Below the pieces are notes generated by a model. It was not told where the DNA came from and did no database searches. It saw nothing but the letters and a program-made list of their open reading frames with translations. Made by a program: the position numbers and the translations under genes. Of a stretch of 7,297 nucleotides of DNA, positions 1 through 5,964 are shown piece by piece (positions within the stretch are counted from its first letter, which is position 1; every line of letters starts with the position of its first letter). Origin of the DNA: PHAA01 sp034678805 (lineage in GTDB: Bacteria > Bacillota > Syntrophomonadia > Syntrophomonadales > Syntrophomonadaceae); NCBI GenBank assembly GCA_034678805.1, contig JAXDBN010000254.1, positions 1 through 7,297 on the forward strand. Reading direction: 5' to 3'.

Positions 1-738
1 GAATATGAATTTACCGCCAAGATCATGGGGGCGGAATGCATCGAGGTACCCTTACAGGACTTCGCTTATGACCTGGAGGGTATGCTGGCAGCGATTGATG
101 AGCAGACCAAAATGGTTTATATATGTAATCCCAACAATCCCACCGGTACCATTGTCAGGGACGAAGTGGTACAGCGTTTTATGGAGCGGGTGCCGGATCA
201 TGTCCTGGTGGTATTTGACGAGGCTTATGCCGAATACGCAGAGAGCCCAGAGTTTGCCAGCGGGCAGAAATATGTGCAACAAGGGCGTAATGCCATAGTC
301 CTGCGTACTTTGTCCAAAATATACGGCCTGGCCGGTCTGCGGATCGGGTATGCCCTGACCAGACCGGATATCGCCCTGGCAGTGGAAACCATCACAGCGC
401 CTTTTAATATCAACAGTTTAGCCCAGGCAGGAGCCCTGGCGGCGATCAAGGATGCCCCCCACCTGGAGCGCAGCCGCGAACTGAACCGGCAGGGGAAAAA
501 GTACCTCTATGAAACCTTCACCCGCCTGGGTATGATCTATGTGCCCACCGAGGCTAACTTTATATTTGTTGATACCGGCCGTAACTGCCAGTACGTATTT
601 CAGTCCCTGCTGCATAAGGGCGTGATCGTCCGTACTGGAGATGTTTTCGGCTACCCCGACTTTATCCGGGTCACAATAGGAACGCCGGAGCAAAACCAGC
701 GTTTGATAAACTCACTGGACCAGGTCCTGAAACAGTAG
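1..738 (+). CDS. hisC: HisC-type histidinol-phosphate / aromatic aminotransferase, 5'-truncated
   Basis: This is a PLP-dependent fold-type I aminotransferase of the HisC family. It is open from base 1, so the N-terminal part (roughly the first third of a ~350-residue protein) lies outside the window. Visible family motifs are CNPNNPTGT (about bases 124-150), the FDEAYAEYA segment whose Asp contacts the PLP ring nitrogen, and SKIYGLAGLRIGYA with the Schiff-base lysine at codon 316-318 and a cofactor-phosphate Arg. Near the C-terminus, FIRVTIGTPEQN carries the substrate-carboxylate Arg. Family members transfer the amino group between glutamate and imidazole-acetol phosphate in histidine synthesis, and many also act on phenylalanine and tyrosine. 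No other his gene is in view, while iorAB lies downstream, so an aromatic role is possible. The stop TAG is 8 nt before yyaC, which suggests co-transcription. The family call is firm; substrate choice is not. Confidence 0.9.
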   Translation, partial: EYEFTAKIMGAECIEVPLQDFAYDLEGMLAAIDEQTKMVYICNPNNPTGTIVRDEVVQRFMERVPDHVLVVFDEAYAEYAESPEFASGQKYVQQGRNAIVLRTLSKIYGLAGLRIGYALTRPDIALAVETITAPFNINSLAQAGALAAIKDAPHLERSRELNRQGKKYLYETFTRLGMIYVPTEANFIFVDTGRNCQYVFQSLLHKGVIVRTGDVFGYPDFIRVTIGTPEQNQRLINSLDQVLKQ

Positions 739-746
739 GGAAAGCC

Positions 747-1286
747 ATGAGTATAGTCAAGATACACTATAGGGATACATCAGCAGCAGCATTGATATCA
801 GCAACCATGGGAGGGTTTCTGTCCGATATAACCCTGGAGCCTATCTTTTTATGCATAGGGTCTGATCGTCACATCCTGGATTGCTTTGGGCCGCTGACCG
901 GCACCTTGCTGAAAACCTATATTCCAGAGGCCACGGTTATAGGTACCCTGGATAATCCTTTGCATGCCAAAAATATTATCCAGGGGATTGCCACACTGGA
1001 ACGTTTGAATAAAGACCGAATCATTATTGCCGTGGATGCATCAGTAGGCAGCGAAGATGAGATAGGGCTGCTGCAGATGCGCCCGGGCAGCTTAATGCCG
1101 GGTCGGGCATTAGCCAAGAAACTCCCGCTGGTGGGTGACTACACCCTAACGGGGGTGGTTGATATCCGCGCCAATAAACTGGGCCATCGCAACAAGCATG
1201 CCGGCCTGGGACTGGTTTATAATATGGCGCAGGTATTGAGCCGGTCTATCGCCGATTTTTACCATAACAAATATATGGACGGTTAA
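747..1286 (+). CDS. yyaC: YyaC-like sporulation protein (DUF1256)
   Basis: The 179-residue product resembles the YyaC / DUF1256 family of endospore formers, which is distantly related to the HybD-like and germination protease fold. Visible blocks are CIGSDRHILDCFGPLTG (36-52), IGTLDNPLHA (65-74), VDASVG (96-101), and a segment from 114 to 139 ending LPLVGDYTLTGVVD. These match the family pattern as I remember it: GTDRxxGDxLGP, YGTLDxPVHA, IDAxLG and LPxVGDIxITGIV. The usual Gly before the Asp of the first block is Leu here, and the usual C-terminal LQNTRL-like block is replaced by a HAGLGLVYN segment, so it is a divergent member. The ATG is supported by AGGGA (737-741) overlapping the hisC stop, 5 nt upstream. 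The exact function of the family is poorly known; it is made during sporulation in Bacillus. No membrane segment or signal peptide is visible. Confidence 0.83.
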   Translation: MSIVKIHYRDTSAAALISATMGGFLSDITLEPIFLCIGSDRHILDCFGPLTGTLLKTYIPEATVIGTLDNPLHAKNIIQGIATLERLNKDRIIIAVDASVGSEDEIGLLQMRPGSLMPGRALAKKLPLVGDYTLTGVVDIRANKLGHRNKHAGLGLVYNMAQVLSRSIADFYHNKYMDG

Positions 1287-1340
1287 ATTAAAATCTGTTT
1301 ATAGCAATTAATATTTCGAATTTCGGCAAGAAAGCTGACA

Positions 1341-1356
1341 GGAGGTAGCAGGTTTG
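1341..1356 (+). promoter_or_regulatory. Ribosome binding site fixing the iorA TTG start
   Basis: GGAGG at 1341-1345 lies 8 nt before a TTG codon at 1354-1356. The next in-frame ATG (1366) would be 20 nt from the site, too far, and would remove the first four residues. The TTG start is therefore preferred. The 67-nt gap before this gene shows no clear promoter or terminator, so iorA is probably read through from yyaC. Confidence 0.8.
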
Positions 1357-3096
1357 AAACAGTTGATGAGTGGTAATGAAGGCATTGCCAGGGGGGCATA
1401 TGAGGCTGGGGTAACGGTGGCAGCAGCCTATCCGGGAACCCCCAGTACAGAAATAGTAACCAACCTGGCCAATTGTCCCGGGGTATATGCTGAATGGTCA
1501 CCCAATGAAAAGGTGGCCCTGGAAGTGGCTATGGGAGCATCCTTCGGCGGAGCCAGGTCCCTGGCCGCCATGAAGCATGTGGGTCTTAATGTGGCTGCCG
1601 ATCCTCTGTTTACATTTGCTTATACTGGCGTAAACGGGGGTTGTGTGATCGTGTCGGCCGATGATCCCGGTATGCATTCGTCCCAAAACGAGCAGGATAA
1701 CCGCGGGTATGGCAAGTTTGCTAAAATCCCGGTAATTGAGCCTTCCGACAGCCAGGAAGCCAAGGACTACACTCGGCTGGCTTTTGAAATAAGCGAACGT
1801 TTTGATACCCCGGTCATGGTCCGGGTGACCACCCGTTTGTGCCATTCTCAAAGCATGGTGGCACTGGGGGAGGTTGCTGCGGTGCCATTGAAAGAATACA
1901 AGAAGAACAGCAGCAAGTATGTAATGCTGCCGGTAAACGCGCGTCCCCGCCACGTGGAAGTGGAAAAGCGCATGCTGCAGCTTAAGAATTACACTGAAGA
2001 AACAAGACTAAACCGTATCGAATGGGGTGACAAGAGCCTGGGGGTAATCACCAGCGGTATGGTATACCAGTACCTGAAGGAAGTATTACCCGGCATTTCG
2101 GTTCTAAAATTAGGGTTGACCAATCCCTTGCCGGAAAAACTGATCCGTTCCTTTGCCTCCCAGGTAGACCGGTTGGTGGTCCTGGAAGAATTGGAGCCGG
2201 TTATAGAGACCCAGGTTAAGGCCTGGGGAATACCAGTTGAGGGCAAGGAATTATTCAGCCTGATCGGGGAATACAGCCCGGAATTAATTGAAGCCGTATT
2301 ATCTGAACCGGTCAACCGGGAAAAGATAGCCTTACAGCGGGAGATCCCGCCCCGGCCGCCCCTGCTTTGCCCGGGATGCCCGCACCGGGGAGTATTTAAT
2401 ACCCTGCGGGGATTGCGGGTAGCAGTTATAGGCGACATCGGCTGTTATACTCTGGGCGCTCTGCCGCCGCTGGATGCCATGGATACTATGGTCGATATGG
2501 GAGCTGCCATCGGCAACGCACTTGGTATTCAAAAGGCACGCGGAGAGGAGTTTGCCCGCCGTTCGGTATCAGTGATCGGAGATTCCACCTTTGTTCATTC
2601 TGGTATTACTGGGCTGATCGATGTTGTCTATAACCAGGGTCAAACCACGGTGATCATCCTGGACAATTCAACCACGGCTATGACCGGTCACCAGGAACAT
2701 CCGGCCACCGGCCGCAACATCAAAGGGGAACCAGCGGCCAAACTGGACCTGGAGGCCTTATGCCGGGCAATTGGCATCAACCACGTACAGGTGGTTGACC
2801 CGCTCAACATCGATTTGCTCAAACAGACTGTTAAAACTGAACTGGAGCGTCCTGAGCCTTCAGTGATAATTGCCCGCCGGCCCTGTGCCCTGCTGGTGAA
2901 AGAACCAGCCGCGGTGAAATATTATGTGGACAAGGAAATCTGCAACGGATGCCGGTTGTGTATCCGCCTGGGCTGCACAGGTATTAAATGGAAAGAAGAT
3001 GAAAGGATAGCTGAATTTAACAACGATGTTTGTGTAGCTTGTGGACTTTGTCCGCAAATATGCAAATTTGATGCAATTAAGAAAATGGGGGAATAA
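1354..3096 (+). CDS. iorA: Indolepyruvate:ferredoxin oxidoreductase, alpha subunit
   Basis: IorA is the catalytic TPP and iron-sulfur subunit that oxidatively decarboxylates arylpyruvates (indole-, phenyl- or hydroxyphenyl-pyruvate) with CoA, giving aryl-acetyl-CoA, CO2 and reduced ferredoxin in the cytoplasm. The 580-residue length is normal. The N-terminal pyrimidine-binding half shows YPGTPSTEI (26-34), WSPNEKVALE (48-57) and DDPGMHSSQNEQDNR (103-117). CPGCPHR begins at C339. The TPP-binding half shows GDS at 409-411 and DNSTTAMTG from 437, the GDx...N spacing expected for TPP and Mg2+. The C-terminus is a ferredoxin-like domain with eight cysteines: C530, C533, C536, C541 and C560, C563, C566, C570. 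The first set has the wider CX2CX2CX4C spacing typical of IorA. It starts at TTG after a good GGAGG site. iorB follows after 2 nt, which fits translational coupling and an obligate complex. Confidence 0.96.
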   Translation: MKQLMSGNEGIARGAYEAGVTVAAAYPGTPSTEIVTNLANCPGVYAEWSPNEKVALEVAMGASFGGARSLAAMKHVGLNVAADPLFTFAYTGVNGGCVIVSADDPGMHSSQNEQDNRGYGKFAKIPVIEPSDSQEAKDYTRLAFEISERFDTPVMVRVTTRLCHSQSMVALGEVAAVPLKEYKKNSSKYVMLPVNARPRHVEVEKRMLQLKNYTEETRLNRIEWGDKSLGVITSGMVYQYLKEVLPGISVLKLGLTNPLPEKLIRSFASQVDRLVVLEELEPVIETQVKAWGIPVEGKELFSLIGEYSPELIEAVLSEPVNREKIALQREIPPRPPLLCPGCPHRGVFNTLRGLRVAVIGDIGCYTLGALPPLDAMDTMVDMGAAIGNALGIQKARGEEFARRSVSVIGDSTFVHSGITGLIDVVYNQGQTTVIILDNSTTAMTGHQEHPATGRNIKGEPAAKLDLEALCRAIGINHVQVVDPLNIDLLKQTVKTELERPEPSVIIARRPCALLVKEPAAVKYYVDKEICNGCRLCIRLGCTGIKWKEDERIAEFNNDVCVACGLCPQICKFDAIKKMGE

Positions 3097-3098
3097 AA

Positions 3099-3692
3099 AT
3101 GACGCAGCCAACCAAAAATATACTAATTGTAGGTGTCGGAGGACAAGGAACACTATTAACCAGCCGCATTTTGGCCCGGGTTGCCATAAATTTGGGTTAT
3201 GATGTCAAAGCCACCGAGGTTCACGGGATGGCTCAAAGGGGCGGCAGTGTAGTTTCTGAAGTAAGATATGGTGAAAAAATCTATTCGCCGGTTATCAAAA
3301 AGGGAGATGCCGATGTAATTTTGGCTTTTGAAAAATTGGAAGCGGCGCGCTGGATCCCTTACCTGAAACCGGGAGGAAAGGTGATTATAAACGATGAACG
3401 GGTCGATCCCCTGCCAGTTATGACCGGAAAGGCTCAATACCCCGATGATATCGCCGAGCATATCGCCTCGCTGATACCCGATACTACCATTCTCGATGCC
3501 ACTAACATAGCCGTTCAATGTGGAAGCGCCAAGGCTGCCAATGTAGTGCTGGTTGGTATTTTGGCCGGAGGATTAGGTCTGCCCGAACAAGAGGTTGAAA
3601 AGGCCGTCCGGGAAATGGTGCCGGCTAAAGCCCTGGATATTAACATCAAAGCCTATCATAAGGGGCTGGAACTGGCTGGGAAAACCGCCTAG
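3099..3692 (+). CDS. iorB: Indolepyruvate:ferredoxin oxidoreductase, beta subunit
   Basis: IorB corresponds to the gamma-type domain of 2-oxoacid:ferredoxin oxidoreductases and pairs with IorA. The product is 197 residues, the normal size. Visible signatures are NILIVGVGGQGTLL (7-20), a glycine-rich CoA/nucleotide-type loop, and TEVHGMAQRGGSVVSEVRYG (39-58), the highly conserved AQRGG block of the family. The late NVVLVGILAGGLGLP segment is also typical. The ATG lies 2 nt after the iorA stop, and the G-rich end of iorA (GGGGGA, 3087-3092) serves as its ribosome binding site. No iron-sulfur motif is expected or seen. No intrinsic terminator is visible after its TAG, so how transcription ends here is open. 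Confidence 0.95.
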   Translation: MTQPTKNILIVGVGGQGTLLTSRILARVAINLGYDVKATEVHGMAQRGGSVVSEVRYGEKIYSPVIKKGDADVILAFEKLEAARWIPYLKPGGKVIINDERVDPLPVMTGKAQYPDDIAEHIASLIPDTTILDATNIAVQCGSAKAANVVLVGILAGGLGLPEQEVEKAVREMVPAKALDINIKAYHKGLELAGKTA

Positions 3693-3723
3693 ATAATTGT
3701 GAAATGATAAACATTACAGGTTA

Positions 3724-3752
3724 TTGACGGGAAAAATAATTATAAATAGAAT
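3724..3752 (+). promoter_or_regulatory. Candidate sigma-A promoter
   Basis: TTGACG at 3724-3729 and TAGAAT at 3747-3752 each differ from consensus at one position and are separated by an ideal 17 nt. Transcription would start near 3759, leaving a leader of about 480 nt before crt. It is the best-spaced promoter I found between iorB and crt. A perfect TATAAT also occurs at 3770-3775 and at 3885-3890, but neither has a good -35. This is a visual match only. Confidence 0.5.
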
Positions 3753-3765
3753 AAAAATGGTACAC

Positions 3766-3890
3766 AACCTATAATTAATCACAGCTTGATAATGCACTTG
3801 GCCGAGCGAATCCTGGCGAATTGCCAATACATAATTATACATTGTTAGCTACATAATCCTTCATCATGTCAAATTTATTGAACCTATAAT
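3766..3890. repeat. AACCTATAAT direct repeat pair
   Basis: The 10-mer AACCTATAAT occurs at 3766-3775 and again at 3881-3890, 115 nt apart. Both contain a perfect -10-like TATAAT. The second has only a weak -35 (TCATCA, 18 nt upstream) and could be a minor promoter. In AT-rich DNA a 10-mer pair is only modest evidence. Confidence 0.3.
3825..3844. promoter_or_regulatory. Imperfect 20-bp palindrome, possible operator
   Basis: The sequence reads CAAT-AC-ATAATTAT-AC-ATTG. Sixteen of its 20 positions are symmetric: the CAAT/ATTG arms and the ATAATTAT core. A dimeric repressor could bind it. It lies downstream of the candidate promoter and upstream of the second TATAAT. No specific regulator can be named. 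Confidence 0.25.
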
Positions 3891-3938
3891 ACGCTTCTAA
3901 AGGTTTTTCATAAAAATTTTATTACTAATACCCCTTTT

Positions 3939-4010
3939 TGTTGACTCTTTGCCCTAAAAATCGACTCGAGAGTATACCCGTGAACTCTGGACGGTATGTT
4001 GACTAATGCC
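3939..4010 (+). repeat. TGTTGACT...TGCC imperfect direct repeat
   Basis: TGTTGACT-CTT-TGCC at 3939-3953 and TGTTGACT-AA-TGCC at 3997-4010 share 12 bases with a one-base length difference, 58 nt apart. A third TTGACT is at 4082-4087. Each resembles a -35 box, but none has a matching -10 at 16-18 nt. They may be binding sites for a regulator, or chance. Confidence 0.25.
3971..4000 (+). other. Hairpin in the putative crt leader
   Basis: AGTATACCCGT (3971-3981) can pair with ACGGTATGTT (3991-4000). This gives ten pairs, including two G-U, with one bulged C and a nine-base loop. No U-tract follows, so it is not an intrinsic terminator. It would be part of the leader RNA if transcription starts at the upstream promoter candidate. 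Confidence 0.35.
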
Positions 4011-4042
4011 TACATATTGGCGTTAGGCTAATTTGAGATGGC

Positions 4043-4099
4043 GCTTTTTAATGTCCAAAAATTTCTGCAAATTTTGTAATTTTGACTGGACATAAAAGC
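4043..4099 (+). other. Nested double-stem element upstream of crt
   Basis: An outer stem pairs GCTTTT and ATGTCCA (4043-4057, with a two-base TA bulge) with TGGACATAAAAGC (4087-4099), 13 pairs in all. Directly inside it AAAATTT (4058-4064) and AAATTTT (4069-4075) form a second perfect 7-bp stem around CTGC. This leaves an 11-base single-stranded segment on the 3' side (4076-4086). It could be an RNA structure or a DNA operator. The inner stem alone is weak because it is all A-T. Confidence 0.4.
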
Positions 4100-4174
4100 T
4101 AAATAAAGAAGGAAAATGCTATCCGTATGACGAATGGTAAATATGATTAAGGATGGCTTCTCTTATATTTATAC

Positions 4175-4225
4175 AAGGAGGTGTTGCCAGGGAACATACC
4201 GATCAGCTTAGATAGAGCAAAATAA
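4175..4225 (+). other. Orphan Shine-Dalgarno and in-frame mini-ORF ahead of crt
   Basis: AAGGAGGTG (4175-4183) is complementary to the 16S rRNA 3' end over nine bases, but no ATG lies at a normal distance. A GTG (4181) and a TTG (4184) immediately follow and open the frame (V)LPGNIPISLDRAK. It ends at TAA 4223-4225, whose final A is the first base of the crt ribosome binding site. This frame is the same as crt. It could be a tiny leader peptide coupled to crt, a ribosome standby site, or a relic of an older start. The start spacing is poor, so I do not call it a gene. Confidence 0.3.
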
Positions 4226-4237
4226 GGAGGGGAATAC

Positions 4238-5017
4238 ATGGGTTATCAGAATATACTGCTAGAGAAAGAAAATAATATTGCAGTACTAACAATTAACAGA
4301 CCCAAAGCAATGAATGCACTGAATAGTGATACCATTTCCGAGATAATCGAAGCAGCCACTGCAGTCAGTGCTGACGATGCGGTCGATGTATTGATTATAA
4401 CCGGAGCAGACAAAGCGTTTGTTGCCGGAGCAGACATTGCATTTATGCAGAATCTTACCGCCATGGAAGCTCGTGCTTTCGGAGCACTCGGACAGAAGGC
4501 CTTCCGGATGATAGAAGCTATGGAAAAACCGGTTATCGCGGCAGTGAATGGCTTTGCGTTAGGTGGAGGTTGTGAACTGGCAATGTGTGCCGACTTCCGC
4601 ATAGCATCTACAAAAGCCAAATTTGGACAACCCGAAGTTGGCCTGGGCATTACCCCGGGATTCGGTGGAACTCAAAGATTACCGCGTTTGGTTGGAGCCG
4701 GGATGGCCAAGCAGTTACTGTATACCGCTGATATTATTGATGCCAACGAAGCATTGAGAGTCGGTCTGGTAAATCAGGTTGTAGAACCGGATGCACTGAT
4801 GGATGAAGTAAAAGCCATCGCTAAGAGAATCGCCAGCAAGGGACAAATCGCTGTACGCCTCACCAAAGCAGCCGCTAATGAAGGAACCCAAGTCGATATC
4901 GACAGATCTATGTCAATAGAAGCAGATGCATTCGGCCTGTGCTTTGCCACCAAGGATCAGAGAGAAGGCATGACTGCATTTTTAGAGAAGAGAAAGGCTA
5001 ACTTTGTAAAAGCTTAG
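4238..5017 (+). CDS. crt: Crotonase / short-chain enoyl-CoA hydratase
   Basis: This cytoplasmic enzyme of the crotonase superfamily reversibly hydrates crotonyl-CoA to 3-hydroxybutyryl-CoA. The 259-residue length is standard for the family. The oxyanion-hole segments are FVAGADI (65-71) and NGFALGGGCEL (104-114). The two catalytic glutamates are E113 in GGGCELAM and E133 in GQPEVGLGITPGFGGTQRLPR. The 20-residue spacing between them is that of true hydratases and argues against isomerase or dehalogenase relatives. The ATG is set by AGGAGGGG (4225-4232), 5 nt upstream. The first codons are AT-rich, which would keep the start unstructured. It heads the crt-hbd-thl set and probably depends on signals in the long upstream region. 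A weak AAAAGC-GCTTTT hairpin with seven Ts overlaps its stop. Specificity for C4 is inferred from context. Confidence 0.95.
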   Translation: MGYQNILLEKENNIAVLTINRPKAMNALNSDTISEIIEAATAVSADDAVDVLIITGADKAFVAGADIAFMQNLTAMEARAFGALGQKAFRMIEAMEKPVIAAVNGFALGGGCELAMCADFRIASTKAKFGQPEVGLGITPGFGGTQRLPRLVGAGMAKQLLYTADIIDANEALRVGLVNQVVEPDALMDEVKAIAKRIASKGQIAVRLTKAAANEGTQVDIDRSMSIEADAFGLCFATKDQREGMTAFLEKRKANFVKA

Positions 5018-5086
5018 CTTTTTTTGCTTTGTTTAAATGGGGAGTTTGATTAGAGCCTAAATAGAATATATGGGAGGAATACAAGA

Positions 5087-5932
5087 ATGAAGATAATGGT
5101 ACTCGGCGCAGGAACCATGGGAGCAGGTATCGTTCAAAACGCTGCTGCATCCGGTTTCGAAGTAATCGTTAGAGATATTAAACAAGAGTTTGTAGACAAA
5201 GGAATCAAAGGGATCGAAAAGAACCTGACCAAAATGGTTGACAGAGGCAAATTGGACGCAGCTGCTAAAGATGCAACCATGGCAAGAATAAGCGGAACTA
5301 CTGATATGGCAGACGCAAAAGATTGCGACCTGGTAATCGAAGCTGCCCTGGAAGTAATGGAAATCAAGAAGAGCATCTTCAAAGAGCTGGATGGGATTTG
5401 CAAACCCGAATGTATTCTGGCTTCCAACACCTCCGCTCTGAGCATCACCGAAATCGCAACTGCCACCAAGCGTACCGACAAGGTTATCGGCATGCACTTC
5501 TTCAATCCTGTACCAGCCATGAAACTGGTTGAGATTATCCGCGGTGCTGACACCAGCCAAGCTACCTTTGATGCCATCAAAGCTATGTCCGAACAAATGG
5601 GCAAAGCCCCGGTAGAAATCAACGAAGCTCCTGGCTTTGTTGTCAACCGCCTGCTGATCCCCATGCTGAACGAAGGTATGTATGCGGTTATGGAAGGCGT
5701 TGCCACTCCTGCCGACGTCGACACCTCCATGAAGTTCGGCGCTGGACATCCGATGGGCCCCCTGGCTCTTGCAGACATGATCGGTCTCGACATCTGCTTG
5801 AAGATCATGGAGACCCTGTACAAAGAATTTGGCGATCCCAAGTATCGTCCATGCCCCTTACTGGTAAAGAAAGTCCGCGCTGGCAAGCTCGGTCAAAAAT
5901 CCGGAGAGGGATTCTTTGTTTACAATAAATAA
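5087..5932 (+). CDS. hbd: 3-hydroxybutyryl-CoA dehydrogenase
   Basis: This enzyme interconverts 3-hydroxybutyryl-CoA and acetoacetyl-CoA with NAD(P)(H). The 281-residue product is the usual single-function bacterial length. The Rossmann loop is GAGTMGAGI (7-15), with D30 at the end of the second strand. That acidic residue suggests NAD(H) rather than NADP(H). The catalytic set of the family is complete: S116 in SNTS, H137 in GMHFFNPVP, E149 in KLVEIIRG and N187 in APGFVVNRLL. The C-terminal domain carries HPMGPLALADMIGLD and ends KSGEGFFVYNK, as in clostridial Hbd. The ATG follows GGGAGGA (5072-5078) by 8 nt. It is 69 nt after crt and 32 nt before thl, consistent with one operon. Stereospecificity is inferred as (S) from the family. 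Confidence 0.96.
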   Translation: MKIMVLGAGTMGAGIVQNAAASGFEVIVRDIKQEFVDKGIKGIEKNLTKMVDRGKLDAAAKDATMARISGTTDMADAKDCDLVIEAALEVMEIKKSIFKELDGICKPECILASNTSALSITEIATATKRTDKVIGMHFFNPVPAMKLVEIIRGADTSQATFDAIKAMSEQMGKAPVEINEAPGFVVNRLLIPMLNEGMYAVMEGVATPADVDTSMKFGAGHPMGPLALADMIGLDICLKIMETLYKEFGDPKYRPCPLLVKKVRAGKLGQKSGEGFFVYNK

Positions 5933-5964
5933 TTAAACGAAAGAAAAGGGAGGAGTATCACAGA

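Larger units (their letters stand above)
3693..4237. other. Long AT-rich intergenic region / putative crt leader
   Basis: These 545 nt separate the iorAB block from the beta-oxidation genes and contain no convincing gene on either strand. The base composition is much more AT-rich than the flanking genes. Contents I can support are a sigma-A-like promoter near its left end, an imperfect palindrome, two short direct repeat pairs, a hairpin, a nested double stem, and an orphan Shine-Dalgarno sequence; each is listed separately. I recognise no known riboswitch, T-box or tRNA. No strong hairpin plus U-tract follows iorB. Confidence 0.7.

Noticed and set aside
1287..1353. Separate promoter for iorAB in the 67-nt gap
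   Set aside because: AT-rich -10-like strings occur, but none has a -35 at 16-18 nt.
3814..3826. TGGCGAATTGCCA dyad as hairpin
   Set aside because: It leaves almost no loop and only four strong pairs; at most a short palindrome.
3941..3970. Second sigma-A promoter from TTGACT 3941
   Set aside because: The bases 16-18 nt downstream (around 3963-3970) do not resemble a -10 box.
3798..4034. Sigma-54 promoter from the TTGGC and TGGCG segments
   Set aside because: No GG-N10-GC pair with the required spacing was found at either segment.
4038..4079. 13-codon ORF starting at ATG 4038
   Set aside because: No ribosome binding site precedes it, and it overlaps the nested inverted repeats.
4134..4211. 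25-codon ORF (MVNMIKDG...) upstream of crt
   Set aside because: It has no ribosome binding site at a usable distance and no recognisable feature; it runs through the orphan Shine-Dalgarno.
5008..5025. AAAAGC-TTA-GCTTTT hairpin with seven Ts at the crt stop codon, as a terminator
   Set aside because: The stem has only two G-C pairs and hbd follows with operon-like spacing, so efficient termination is unlikely.
5057..5886. Long open frames of 230 and 250 codons on the minus strand opposite hbd
   Set aside because: They lie wholly opposite a fully conserved gene, have no recognisable motifs or ribosome binding sites, and are explained by hbd codon bias.
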